This document shows, one piece after another, positions 50,615 to 61,715 of a DNA stretch of 64,000 nucleotides (positions are counted from its first letter, which is position 1; the number at the start of each line of letters is the position of its first letter). Source of the DNA: Alnus glutinosa (Eukaryota; Streptophyta; Magnoliopsida; Fagales; Betulaceae); NCBI RefSeq assembly GCF_958979055.1, contig NC_084886.1, positions 6,958,154 through 7,022,153 of the forward strand, given 5' to 3'. The notes beneath the pieces were generated by a model. The model had not been told where the DNA came from and searched no databases. It saw only the letters and a program-made list of their open reading frames with translations. The position numbers were made by a program, and so were the translations under genes.

Positions 50615-52057
50615 TTATGCCACTGCGGGCATGTCCTTGAGCCACGCATCTAGTGGCTTACCAATAGAGTAGACGATAAAACCAATTTCCCTCAACTTCT
50701 CCGCATCCACAATATTCCGGCCGTCGAAAACAAATGCAGGCTTCTGCATATTATCGTAAATCCTCTGGTAATCAAGCTTCTTAAATTGATCCCACTCAGT
50801 CAGAACGCAGACACCATGAGCATCCTTTGTTGCCTCGTAAGCATCCGAAACAACACTAACTTGTTCCACATAAGTAGGGCTCGATCGCTGAAGATGAATT
50901 GGATGGTCCCAATCAAACTTCTTCGTTGAAAGATCTCTTTGGATCTGATCCTCAGACACCTGCGGGTCATATATGCTCAGACAGGCTTTGTCACCCAACA
51001 GCCCTCTACACACATCAATGGCTGGGGCCTCCCTGGTATCACCAGTGTCTTTCTTGAAAGCAAACCCAAGAATTGCAATCTTCTTACCAGAGACTGTGTT
51101 GAACATTGAGGCGACCACCCGGTTCACAAACCGTGTCTTCTGGTAGTCGTTCACCTTAATAACCTGTTTCCAGTAATTTGCTACCTCGGGAAGGCCATTG
51201 CACTCACAGATATAGACCAGGTTCAAGATGTCCTTCTGGAAGCAAGAACCACCAAAACCAACACTGGCATTAAAGAACTTGGGCCCAATTCTTGAGTCCA
51301 TGCCGACAGCATGCGACACTTGAGTGACATCTGCACCGGTTGCCTCACAAAGTGCTGACATTGCATTCACAGAAGAGATCCTCTGTGCCAAGAAGGCATT
51401 GGCAGCAAGCTTAGAAAGCTCAGCAGACCAAAGATTGGTGCAAATTATACGTTCTACAGGGACCCAATGGGCATAAACATCTTTCAATGCCTGTATCGCC
51501 TTTGCACCTTCTGGGGTCTCCCTACCTCCAATAAGGACCCTGTCGGGATTGAAAAGGTCTTGAATTGCAGTGCCCTCAGCAAGAAATTCCGGGTTGGAGA
51601 GAATTTGGAAGTTGATCTTCTTGCTATTGTGGCCCAGGATCTTTTCTATTGCCTCAGCTGTTTTCACCGGAACTGTTGATTTCTCAACCACAATTTTGTC
51701 AGATTTTGATACATCGGCAATCATTCGAGCAGCGCTTTCCCAATAGGTCAGATCAGCTGCTTTGCCAGCTCCAAGGCCCTGGGTTTTGGTAGGGGTGTTA
51801 ACCGAAACAAAGACTATGTCAGCCTCTGCAACATGTTTCTCCACATCAGTAGAGAAGAAAAGGTTCTTTCCTCTGCAATGCTTCACCACATCGTCAAGGC
51901 CAGGCTCGTAAATGGGAAGCTGCTCGCTGTTCCAGGCATTTATCCGCGATACAGATATATCAACCACAGCTACTTCAATTGCAGGGCACTTCACGGCAAT
52001 CACAGCCATGGTAGGCCCACCGACATAACCAGCTCCGATGCAACAAATCTTCACCAT
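50615..52057 (-). CDS. UGD: UDP-glucose 6-dehydrogenase
   Basis: Oxidises UDP-glucose to UDP-glucuronate with two NAD+ in the cytosol, feeding UDP-xylose, -arabinose, -galacturonate and -apiose for pectin and hemicellulose synthesis. A single coding exon of 480 residues is the standard plant length. Seen: Rossmann motif GAGYVGG (8-14), PIYEPGL (48-54), STVPVKTAE (127-135), [10 protein letters not shown] with E161, [19 protein letters not shown] with K216 and N220, and the catalytic Cys in [10 protein letters not shown] (C272). The C-terminal lobe has [17 protein letters not shown] and FDGRN. No residue of the core is missing. ATG 52057 opens the canonical [15 protein letters not shown]-terminus. 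The leader is interrupted by an intron (52079-52882), and a TATA-like CCATATATT lies near 53065-53073 on the minus strand. Confidence 0.98.
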   Translation of the reverse strand: MVKICCIGAGYVGGPTMAVIAVKCPAIEVAVVDISVSRINAWNSEQLPIYEPGLDDVVKHCRGKNLFFSTDVEKHVAEADIVFVSVNTPTKTQGLGAGKAADLTYWESAARMIADVSKSDKIVVEKSTVPVKTAEAIEKILGHNSKKINFQILSNPEFLAEGTAIQDLFNPDRVLIGGRETPEGAKAIQALKDVYAHWVPVERIICTNLWSAELSKLAANAFLAQRISSVNAMSALCEATGADVTQVSHAVGMDSRIGPKFFNASVGFGGSCFQKDILNLVYICECNGLPEVANYWKQVIKVNDYQKTRFVNRVVASMFNTVSGKKIAILGFAFKKDTGDTREAPAIDVCRGLLGDKACLSIYDPQVSEDQIQRDLSTKKFDWDHPIHLQRSSPTYVEQVSVVSDAYEATKDAHGVCVLTEWDQFKKLDYQRIYDNMQKPAFVFDGRNIVDAEKLREIGFIVYSIGKPLDAWLKDMPAVA

Positions 52058-52078
52058 TTTTATTTGTTTTCACACAAC

Positions 52079-52882
52079 CTAAAAAAACAACAGATCAAAC
52101 AAAAACTACACAAGTCAATGGAAGGTTACTTCCAAATACGTTCATACATAAAAGAGAAGACTTTCTTAAGCGCTCTAAGCTTAGAACGACCATCATTCCT
52201 AAGCTTGATCGTACAATCAGAGATCGATCGTAAGAAATCAAAAATTCCAATCAGATAGTTTTATCATCCAAGCAATCTTTAATCAAATAATATAAAAAAT
52301 GATCACTAACCCATACCAAAATAACCATATACACCAAAAAATTAACATCTATTCCACAGTGATATCACAGTGCTCATTCAAATGAGATTGATTAGGAAAA
52401 AGTACAGGTTTGCAAGCGTGGACTAGGTTTAATTCTAAATATACAATAAAAATAATGAGAAGATTGAAAACGAGATTGAATCATACAGAGAGAAACAAAG
52501 AGATCATTTTTATGGGGCCCAATATGGAGAGGACCATATACGTTACAGATCTAGAGTTTCAAGTCTCTGCAAATGAAATTGGTCATATGTATTTGAATTG
52601 CAATCGCTTCTAATTCAAACAAGCAAGTCGAACTATCAGAATTACACCAGAAAACATGAAAACAGCAACAGATCTGTCCATAAAAAAAACAGATACACCC
52701 CCCCCCCCCCCCCCCCCCACAACAAAAACCCGACACATCCCATAACCAAAACAACCAACACGCGTAAAAACGGAACACGCAAAATATCTGAATGCAAAAA
52801 CCCAAAAATCAAGTACAACAAGCAACAGAAAAACACAAAGCCGACGCCCACAACCCAATTGAATATATAACAAACCAATTAC
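52079..52882 (-). other. Inferred UGD leader (5' UTR) intron
   Basis: The donor CAGCAGAGAG|GTAATTGG is at 52882-52881 and the acceptor TTGTTTTTTTAG at 52080-52079, only ~20 nt before the ATG, leaving a leader exon from 52883 to about 53050. Leader introns are common in plant UGD genes. The intron contains a run of about 21 C (plus strand, 52698-52718), unusual in an otherwise AT-rich intron. Confidence 0.6.
52698..52718. repeat. Poly-C run in UGD leader intron
   Basis: About 21 uninterrupted C on the plus strand (G on the transcript). Length may be uncertain in the assembly. Confidence 0.85.
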
Positions 52883-53106
52883 CTCTCTGCTGGTCACTGG
52901 CTTTTGTGCTTCAGAACGAGTAGAGAGAAAGAAAGAGAAGATCTTGGTCTTTTTCTTTTTCTTTTTTGAATTTGAAGTAGAAAGGGAGAGAAGATCTGAT
53001 TCAGAGGAAGAGAAGGAAAGAGCTTCTTCTGCCGAAGAATGAGGGATTCCAAAGACCTTCCCTTGAATATATGGTACCGCTTCCATTGAACCGTACCATT
53101 CAACAC

Positions 53107-54126
53107 GTTTTCAATTTACCCACTGCCCATCGTGACCGTAAGTCTAAAGCAACCGGTTAATTTGGTTTAGAACGACAAATTTAACATTAAAAGGTTGCTT
53201 TCCTGTTTGCTTACTGTTCAGCGTTCAGAAACAAATCGAGTTATTAAAACAAGGGAATGACGTATTATCTTTTTATTTTTTTTTATTGTTAGATTTTGAT
53301 TTAATGGTGATTTTAAAAACGACATTAATTTTAGAAGGATAAAAAAATATTTTATCAAATAAAAATAATATATATATATTATTGGTGCACCGACAAAACC
53401 CATGTCTCAGATGGGAAGGAACTCAAACGAAGAAGAAGAAAAAAAAAAAGTTTATGAGAATTTTTGGGAATCCCCATAAAGTGTTTATATCTAAATAAAA
53501 AATAATCATAAAGATGACGAGAAAGCTTTTAAACACAGAAAAGCGGTAGGTTCACATGGACAGAGCGATTGGTAGGTTCACATGGACGGAGCGATTGAGT
53601 GAGATAAAAGCCATTTTGAAGTAGAAAATTAAAATATGGATTGTGATTTAAATGGAAAAAAGTTGAAATGATTAATGTTATGATTTGTGCATGTTGGAAA
53701 CATTATAGATGTCATGATTTGGCAGACGTGAATGACACTACCTGTTAATAAATTGGTTAGAAAGGGTTGCTTGTAATTGTAAGGCCGGCTTTAGTCCTTG
53801 TGATCTCAATTAAATATTTCTTAGTTTTTTTTTTATTATTATTATTTAAACTTTGTTCATGAAATTTTATTCAATGGGAATGTTTCTCTTTATATATATA
53901 TATATATATAGGTAAAAAAAAAAAACGCAAGCGGTGCCTGACCAGCCCTTGCAGTTCAGATGCAAGGTTTCAGATCCGCTCCTTTCATCTTTCTCAGTCA
54001 CTTCAGTGGTTTTTTTTTTTTTTATTATTATTATTAAATTAGATAAATAAATGTTAAAAAAGATAAACGAAAACAGAAAAACGAGATGCTCATAAGGCGC
54101 GTTACAACGTCGCTTTTCTTAAGAAA
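53107..54126. other. Gene-free stretch between UGD promoter and hAT remnant
   Basis: AT-rich. It contains a 26-bp tandem pair at about 53546-53597 (GGTAGGTTCACATGGAC(A/G)GA), an (AT)n run near 53893-53911 and T-rich runs. No hAT 3' terminus is visible here, so the adjacent hAT element is 3'-truncated. Confidence 0.4.
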
Positions 54127-54768
54127 TTATTTAAAACTCCTGTACTTTTGGCAAGTCTTGACACGATACAACATGTTAGAGGTCCCATAATTTTTTGCAT
54201 GATACATATACGGAGCCTCACAATAGTTACAGTGTGCCACAGGATTAACTTCATGACTATTTAAATCTTTAGTGTAATGCTCCCAAACTATAGATGGTTT
54301 CGCCACTTTTCTAGTTTTTCTCTTCTTAGGGAGTGGTGGACGACCACCACGACCTCTCATAGAACCAGAAGACTTATCAGTTTCCATCTCATCAGAATCA
54401 TTATCCTCACCTATATCTACCACACCCATCAAATTATCAATAGAAGATGGTCGATAATGATAACAAGAAGCAGTGGTTGATGCAGAAGATGTAGGTGTAT
54501 CTACTGATGGTGGTGGTGTAGGTGTGTCTACTGGTGGTGGTGGTGTAGGTGTGTCTACTGGTGGTGGTGGTGTAGGTGTGTCTACTGGCGGTGGTGGTGT
54601 AGGTGTGCCTATCGAACCAGGAGATCCATGAGTAGGTGTATATACTTGTGGAGGTAGTGGTGTAAGTGTAGGACCAGTAGGTGTAGGACTAGTAGGTGTA
54701 ATACCACCTTTAACTTTAGGTGTACCACTACTACCTTTAGAACCACTAGTATGTGTAGATCCATCCAT
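54127..54768 (-). pseudogene. hAT transposase N-terminal fragment with BED-type finger
   Basis: 213 residues from ATG 54768, which directly follows an acceptor-like TGTCATTTTTTCAG, to TAA 54127. The N-terminus is Ser/Thr/Pro-rich with four VDTPTPPPP units (27-bp minisatellite). Next come an acidic patch (GEDNDSDEME), an RGRGGRPPLPKKRK basic stretch, and a BED finger (about 160-207): IVWEHYTKDLN, C180-N-Y-C183, GTSNMLYRVKTC. The position of the first zinc-binding His (LYHVKTC in related transposases) is Arg (R202), while C206 is kept. The stop falls soon after the finger, so no transposase catalytic domain is encoded. Probably non-functional; expression is unknown. Confidence 0.7.
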
Positions 54769-56228
54769 CTGAAAAAATGACAACAAAATGCAGCACTTGA
54801 CATCAACAAAAATTACAAAATGACAAAATATTAAACTGATTTGGGATTTTAAGAATCAAAGTAGGAAAAAAAAAAAAAAAAGTATAATCAATAACAATAA
54901 GCATCATAAACTAGTATAAATTTATAATGCTAGTGGTGGATTCATGTTAGAAAGAAAGTTTCCCAAACTTATATAAAATCTACAACAAGAATCAAGATTA
55001 TTTTTTCAAGATTTTTTTTGCTTTATTTTTATTCACTGCAATAAGAATCATAAGATGCAGCACATGTTATATTTAGTGAAAACACTGAAAAGACCCCCCA
55101 AAAAAAAAACTTCGACCAGAAACATCATTAACATAATTAAATTGTCAATGCATAATGTTGAGAACCAGAGAGAACTAAATTGATTAAAAAATCACTAATT
55201 ACCCACTATTTTTCTGAATAAATATTTAGAATCAATAGTCTGTTTATAGTTGCTTACAAATTCAAAAGCAGATTAACACAATCTGTGCATACCATATTCC
55301 TACTTTTCAGTGATTTCACACAACCAAATTATATGAGAAGTAAAGAAGTGAACTTTTAACTCAAGAATATATATCTAAATGTATAATAGTAAATTACCAC
55401 TTAGCAGCAGTTGAGCAGAGTCGAGCACAACGACTCGACGAGCAGTGCACCACCAGATCCAAACAACCACCGAAAAAAGTCTCTGACCGTGAAAAAAAAA
55501 TGGATTTGTTAAATGGTTAAACCAAACATTTCCAAATCACAAATGCAATTATGCAACTAAACATTAACAACTATTGAAAAAAAAAACTAACAAAAAAAAT
55601 AAACTAACCATGGGGCCTTGAGAAAAGGGATGATTGGTGAACGGGCTAGGGACTAGGGTTTCTCATTTATGGGTTTTACCCGTTTGGGCTGGGGTCCACC
55701 TAAACACGAACACCGAACACGACTACACAGTTTACACGAGAGTGGCTGAGTGCCAGTGGGACTGATTTGTGACTCTGTGAGAGAGACTCGGAGAGTGGGA
55801 GACGGCGATTGGCGAACGGCCGGAGGGGCGATTAGCGAACGGCCGAACGGGCTAAGGCCTAGGGTTTCTAGGTTTGGCCGTTTGGGGAGAGTGGGAGACG
55901 GCGCTGTGGGTCGACCGGTCGAGTCAGTGTGGTTGAGTGATTGAGTGAGTGATTCGAAATTTTGAATTCGAGGGTTTCCACAAAGTATGAATATATATAT
56001 ATATATATATATGCCTTTCAAAACGGAGTCGTTTCTAATCTAAATCAAAACGACGCCGTTTTAATTTATACGCAAATGACGTCGTTTTGACTGGCGAAAA
56101 ATGACGTCGTTTAACTAAAGCACTGGACGACGCCGTTTAGACGGGTCGGGTCGGGTCGGTTCAGTTACCGACTACACAGTCGGTTATTCCGATTACCGAC
56201 CGACAAGAAATCGAAATTTTATTTTTAT
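54414..56228 (-). repeat. hAT internal duplication, copy A (~1.8 kb)
   Basis: Shares nearly all of its sequence with 56227-57852: the BED-exon beginning, intron, GCAGTTGAGCAGAGTCGAGC-like block, leader open frame and ACGACGCCGTTTT subterminal repeats. It keeps the start codon and splice acceptor of the BED exon and four 27-bp Pro-coding units. Confidence 0.9.
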
Positions 56229-57206
56229 CTACTCCACCCATCAAATTATCAATAGGAGATGGTGGATAATGATAACAAGAAGCAGTGGTTGATGCAGAAG
56301 ATGTAGGTGTACCTACTGCTGGTGGTGGTGTAGGTGTGCCTATCGGACGAGGAGGTCCATGAGTAGGTGTGCATACTTGTGGAGGTGGTGGTGTAGGTGT
56401 AGGACCAGTAAATGTAATACCACATTTAGCTTTAGGTGTACCACTACTACCTTTAGAACCACTAGAATCAAAGTAGAAAAAAAAAAAAAAAAAAAAAAAG
56501 AAAAAAAAGCATGATCAATAACAATAAGCATCATAAACTAGAATAAATTTATAATGCTAGTGGTGGATTCATGTTAGAAAGAAAGTTTCCCAAACTTATA
56601 TAAAATCTACAACAAGAATCAAGATTTTTTTTCAAGATTTTTTTTGCTCTATTTTTATTTACCGCAATAAGAATCATAAGATGCAGCACATGTTATATTT
56701 AGTGAAAACACTGAAAATACCCAAAAAAAAAAAAAAAAACTTCTACCAGAAACATCATTAACATAATTAAATTGTCAATGCATAATGTTGAGAACCAGAG
56801 AGAACTAAATTGATTAAAAAATCACTAAATACCCACTATTTTTCTGAATAAATATTTAGAATCAATAGTCTGTTTATAGTTGCTTACAAATTCAAAAGCA
56901 GATTAACACTATCTGTGCATACCATATTCCTACATTTCAGTGATTTTACACAACCAAATTATATGAGAAGTAAAGCAGTGAACTTTTAACTCAAGAATAT
57001 ATATCTAAATGTATAATAGTAAATTACCACTTAGCAGCAGTCTAGCAGAGTCGAGCACGACGACTCGACGAGCAGTGCACCACCAGATCCAAACAACCAT
57101 AAAAAAAAGTCTCTGACTGTGAAAAAAAAATGGATTTGTTAAACGGTTAAACCAAACATTTCCAAATCACAAATGCAATTATGCAACTAAACATTAACAA
57201 CTACTG

Positions 57207-57265
<59 letters not shown>

Positions 57266-57852
57266 GGGGCCTTGAGAAAAGGGACGATTGGCGAGCGGGC
57301 TAGGGACTAGGGTTTCTCATTTATGGGTTTGACCCGTTTTGGGCTGGGGTCCACCTGAACACGAACACCGAACACGACTACACAAGAGTGGCTGAGTGCC
57401 AGTGTGACTGATTTGTGACTCTGTGAGAGAGACTCGGAGAGTGGGAGACGGTGATTGGCGAACGGCCGAAGGGGCGATTGGCGAACGGCCGAACGGGCTA
57501 GGGCCTAGGGTTTCTAGGTTTGGCCGTTTGGGGAGAGTGGGAGACGGCACTGTGGGTCAACCGGTAGAGTGAGTGTGGTTGAGTGATTGAGTGAGTGATT
57601 CGAAATTTCGAATTCGAGGGTTTCAAAAAGTATGAATATATATGCCTTTCAAAACAGCGTCGTTTATGATCTAAATCAAAACGACGCCGTTTTAATTTAT
57701 ACGCAAATGACGTCGTTTTGACAGGCGAAAAATGACGTCGTTTAACTAAAGCGCTGGATGACGCCGTTTAGACTGGTCGGGTCGGGTCGGTTACCGACTA
57801 CACAGTCGGTTATTCCGATTACCGACAAGAAATCGAAATTTTATTTTTATTC
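56227..57852 (-). repeat. hAT internal duplication, copy B (~1.6 kb)
   Basis: Second copy, joined head-to-tail at 56227-56229. Relative to copy A it lost about 104 bp (A positions 54750-54853) covering the exon start and splice acceptor, has only one 27-bp Pro-coding unit, and carries a longer A-run (57205-57260). It connects directly to the element's 5' terminus. Confidence 0.9.
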
Positions 57853-57960
57853 CGAATTCCGATTAAATATTTTATCGGTAGGCGATAGGCGGTCGACGTC
57901 GGTTCGGTTGCGATCGGCGGATAATCGGTAATCAGTAATCGGATAATTTGCCCACTCCTA

Positions 57961-59445
57961 CCAGAGCCCAAAAAAAAAAAACACAAACCACCATAACCCA
58001 AAGGGCTAGGTGAACAGCAACCCTTACCGGATCAACTAAGGGAACAAAAGCTCTACAACCCTAATGGATGAGAGAATAACTAAGAAAGCTAGGAGATACC
58101 ACCACCGGGAGAGGGAGACTCCCAGCAAAACCAACTTCAACAATGAGCTCTCTCTCTCAAGAAAAAACGGGAGCTTCTCTCTCCTCGAGAAGCTTTGTCG
58201 GTCGTTCGTACAATTTTCAAACACTGTTTTAGTAGGGCTATATTAAAACTGTATGAAAAAAAAAAAAAAAAAAAACCAACAACAACATAAGATTGTTCTA
58301 ATTTCTCTCTTAAAGAGTACCAATATTTCGTTATACATAGATTTTTTTTTTTTAGGAGTTACATGTTCATCGTTAACATCCCAATAAAAATAATTTAGGT
58401 TGATTTTTAAAGTTTTGAGCTTGTTTTAATTAATTTATTTTTTACACCATAATGTTTTGAAAATACATTAATTTCATATTACTTTTGTAATTTTGTCTAA
58501 ATGTTACACGAAAAAACAACACAGCGAACAAAACTAGTGAAAATATAACCTACATATATCTGCATCCGCATAGGCGGATAGTTGTTTTTACTAATTGTAT
58601 CCACGTCTTTATGTGTAGCCTGTAGATAACAAATAATGGCCGGCGGATAGTAGATGCGAGCAATCAACATCCGCATGTACATCCCTGGTTTTAGAATCGA
58701 GAGCCAAAACATTATAACAAGTTAAAAACCTTTTCGGTTTCTGGATTTTTTTTTTTTTTTTTTTTGGTTATTCTGTCACCAAAGCTCATAAAAGCTGAAA
58801 CTTTTTTTTTTCTTTTAATTTATTTATTAGGTCGCAGCCCCATCTTGTCTCCATCTTGTTTTTTCTTTATTTAAGTAATGCCAAACTTACGATTGTTCCG
58901 TATAACTCTTTTACGATTTGTAAACACGTTTCAATATTTGATAGAGCCACATCAGTAACTAAAAAAAAAAAAAAATTATTATCCTCCAATCATATGCTGA
59001 CAAGTATAAACAAGTTGTCGGTGTAACATTTTTCTTCTAATTTTTCTTGGTTCTCTATTTCTCTATTTGGTTAAAAAAAAAAAAAAGAGGAAAAGAAAAG
59101 ATACAACGAAAAATGAAAATGTTTCCCATTTTTTCTTATGTATGATAATATTGTATTATAAATGTAGTTTTTAAAGACCACAACGGATCTATGAAAAGAT
59201 CATTTATTTACAATATTATGGTATACAAAATCAACGGTTCTCAATGAATACAAAATAGGATTTATGGCTACACAAACTGTTGAAAATAGTTCTAGATCTG
59301 ATGCAAGACGAACCATCGTAGGGGATTTATTGAAACATTGAATTCGGAATATGGTAAAGTAGAAAAGGTGCCGTCTCATATATAATTTTCAAAAAGGAAA
59401 CCACGCTTTTAATTTTGTTCAATTTTATTCAGGTTTTCTTTTGGG
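57961..59445. other. Gene-free stretch
   Basis: Contains one copy of a dispersed repeat (58216-58390), A- and T-runs, and 58000-58210 with CT/GA-rich leader-like text but no recognisable protein. No gene called. Confidence 0.4.
58216..58390 (+). repeat. Dispersed direct repeat, copy 1
   Basis: Shares TTCAAACACTG, GTAGGGCTATATTAAAACTG, GAGTACCAATATTTCGTTAT and GGAGTTACATGTTCATCGTT in the same order and orientation with 61311-61521, about 3.1 kb away. Confidence 0.85.
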
Positions 59446-59553
59446 TAATACTGGGGAGAAGGAAAATTTCCGGATTTCATCCGGAAATTTGGCTGTACAG
59501 TGGCAGCCAAATTTTCGGATGAAATCCGAAATTTTTCCTTCTCCGTAGCACTG
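59446..59553. repeat. Foldback element, ~42-bp near-perfect arms
   Basis: The arms contain GGAGAAGGAAAA(A)TTTC, CGGATTTCATCCG and AAATTTGGCTG, in inverted orientation around the short loop TACAGTGG, with few mismatches. The outer ends (TAATACTGG / CAGTGCTACG) are weakly symmetric. A MITE-like hairpin, unrelated in sequence to those at 34203, 47856 and 49873. Confidence 0.85.
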
Positions 59554-59639
59554 CTCTTTTCTTTTTAGCATTTCTTTATTCTCTTTTGCTGAAAATTGAA
59601 AAGAAACCCATTCACCTTGACTCTATGAAATCCTACGGG

Positions 59640-60309
59640 TTGGTACAGTTTTTAGTGATAAAATACTTATAGTGTCTCCTTTTGATGCCTAAATTAACTT
59701 TTGTGTAAAAAATAATGCACAATGCACAAGAGTTTAGCCTGAGTTTATATATAGGGCATGTGCCTATTTATAAGCAAAGAAGTGGAGTCAAACCTGAATT
59801 AAATTTTCTGCTCCTCGAAATGTAATCAGAATTCTACTTAGACTTTGATCATTTAGTAGACATATAACCTGATCCCAAAAAATTCGAGATCAGATAGGAC
59901 TAGGAGTCTTATCCTGATTCTATTGAAAATAGGACTACTGATCAAACTACACTTGGACTAAGAGTCCTATCCCGATTCTACCGGGAATAGGACTGCTGAT
60001 CAGATTATAACCCCTACTTCAATTCAACTTGAAGTAGAGTCCTAATCCGGATTTTCTGGGATAATTGATACCTGATTTTCTGGGGCAAGCTAGTCCTGTG
60101 CCTTAGCTGACTCTTGGTCCCGGATTATCTGTATTCCCGGGACCCAATATGAATTTACCTCCTGTCGCGTATTCTCGGGAATAGCTACTTAATGTTTATC
60201 TCCCGAGTTAGAACTACCCAAAAGTGCTGCTATCTCCTCCTTGGGCCGGTACTGACCGAAGGCCCATAATTATTTTGATGAGCCAGTTTAAGTGAAATTA
60301 TTCTCAACA
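59640..60309 (-). mobile_element. Candidate solo LTR (minus orientation)
   Basis: On the minus strand it begins TGTTGAGAATAATTTCACTT at 60309. About 540 bp further in is a promoter-like CTTATAAATAGGC (59763-59773), giving a U3/R layout. The GC-richer body (59870-60240) with repeated TCCGGATT/TCCCGGG-type short motifs is LTR-like. I could not fix the 3' CA end or a 5-bp duplication, and no internal retrotransposon sequence is adjacent. Confidence 0.35.
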
Positions 60310-60515
60310 CTAAATATACAAATTGGTCATGTTGTACGGTCTCACGGTCCCCAATTCATTCATTTTTCACCGTATTAAGTTATTAACGCTAATAGACGCT
60401 AGCTTATTGAAAAGTCCACGTAAGCACGATTGCTACTTCTAAAATTTTGTCTATGTATTTATTTAGTTTCATTTGTGAAATCGGAAAAAGCTTGGATCCA
60501 ATTGGGGACATATTA

Positions 60516-60830
60516 AGGGCTTGTTTGAGTTTGCGATTTCAAAAAGTACGATTTAAAATTATGATTTTAAAATGTGCGATTTAAAAAAGTGATTTTTAAA
60601 AACGCAGTTAAGCGTTCGGCAAAATTGCAGTTTAGTATTTAAAATCACAAATTAGCTTTTAAAATTTTGGGTTTTCCAAAAAATATTATCTTATTTGCAA
60701 TTTGAAAAAGCAGATTTTCTTTATTTTCAAATCGCAATTTTTTAAAATGCAGTTTCCAAACGATTTATGTTCTGCTATTTAGTTTAAAATCGCACTTATT
60801 GTTAACAAAATCGCAATTCCAAACGCACCA
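60516..60830. mobile_element. MITE-type element with TGCGATTT-rich inverted ends
   Basis: The left end GGCTTGTTTGAGTTTGCGAT and the reverse complement of the right end GGTGCGTTTGGAATTGCGAT are inverted copies. The interior repeats (T/A)TGCGATTT and AAATCGCA several times in both orientations. About 315 bp, non-coding, similar in style to common hAT-like MITEs. Flanks ATATTAAG and ATATGGAA agree only partly, so the target duplication is unproven. Confidence 0.6.
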
Positions 60831-61408
60831 TATGGAACAGTTAAGTTTGGCCAAAAGGCCCAAAATTTTTAACCAAGTTTCGGGACCTAATTTGTTAGGA
60901 CATTTTGTTGGATTCTCTTTTCCCCCATGTGAAGAGAAGCTGATGAAAGTGAAAGAGCAAAACTTTGTTCATAACAATTTATTCTATTCACTTTTGATAT
61001 GAAAAAAAATAAAAATAAACATAGCATGTTTCGCATTTAAGTGATAAGAATGAGAGATAATTTTTATTTATTTATTTAAAAAATACATCTCCTACATTAA
61101 AAGAGAAAAGATTTGTTTTTCAAAATTATTTTTTTTAAAAAAATTTATATTATTAAAATTAAGAAAAGAATAAAGACGTAAAGTACACTAGCACACGTGT
61201 TTTAAAAAATTGTTTTCAGACAATTATTATGAACAAATTGATTTTTTTTTTTGGAAAAACAGTTTTCAGAAATTATTTTATGAAAAATATAACCAAACAA
61301 GCCTAAGGTCTTCAAACACTGTTTTTGTAGGGCTATATTAAAACTGTATGAAAAACAACAACGTAAGATTGTACTAAATTCTTTCTTAAAGAGTACCAAT
61401 ATTTCGTT

Positions 61409-61478
<70 letters not shown>

Positions 61479-61676
61479 TTGATTAGGAGTTACATGTTCA
61501 TCGTTCAACATCCCAATAAAATTAAGAGAACAATATATATAAGCTTCTCAAGCTTAAGTTTCTCAAACTTTAGGAGTATCATGCCCCCCTTGATCTGCAT
61601 GTGGCTTTCTTATTGTCAGGGCAAACTTCAAATGTTAGCTTCTTTAGCTCAAGCCCTCTGAAACCCGTTTTTACCT

Positions 61677-61715
<39 letters not shown>

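Larger units (their letters stand above)
54127..57960 (-). mobile_element. 3'-truncated hAT element with internal tandem duplication
   Basis: On the minus strand the element starts at 57960 with TAGGAGTGGGCAAATTATCC, matching the usual plant hAT 5' end (TAGGGGTGGGCAAA-type). A subterminal region rich in ACCGAC/CGGTAA and AAACGACGTC repeats follows. An intron-like region then leads to an exon encoding a Pro-rich N-terminus and BED finger (54768-54127), where homology to hAT transposases stops. The catalytic RNase-H-like domain, dimerisation region and 3' TIR are absent. The interior is duplicated in tandem (54414-56228 and 56227-57852). An 8-bp duplication could not be found because the other end is missing; CCAGAGCC flanks the 5' end. 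Confidence 0.75.

Noticed and set aside
52551..53106. Long minus-strand frames rich in Phe, Cys, Val and Gly upstream of UGD
   Set aside because: They lie in the inferred leader exon and intron of UGD and owe their length to the poly-C/G tract.
55653..56021. 122-codon open frame on the minus strand (Ser/Pro/Arg-rich), with a shorter copy at 57317-57550
   Set aside because: It lies in the duplicated leader of the hAT element, differs in length between copies and matches no family; treated as non-coding.
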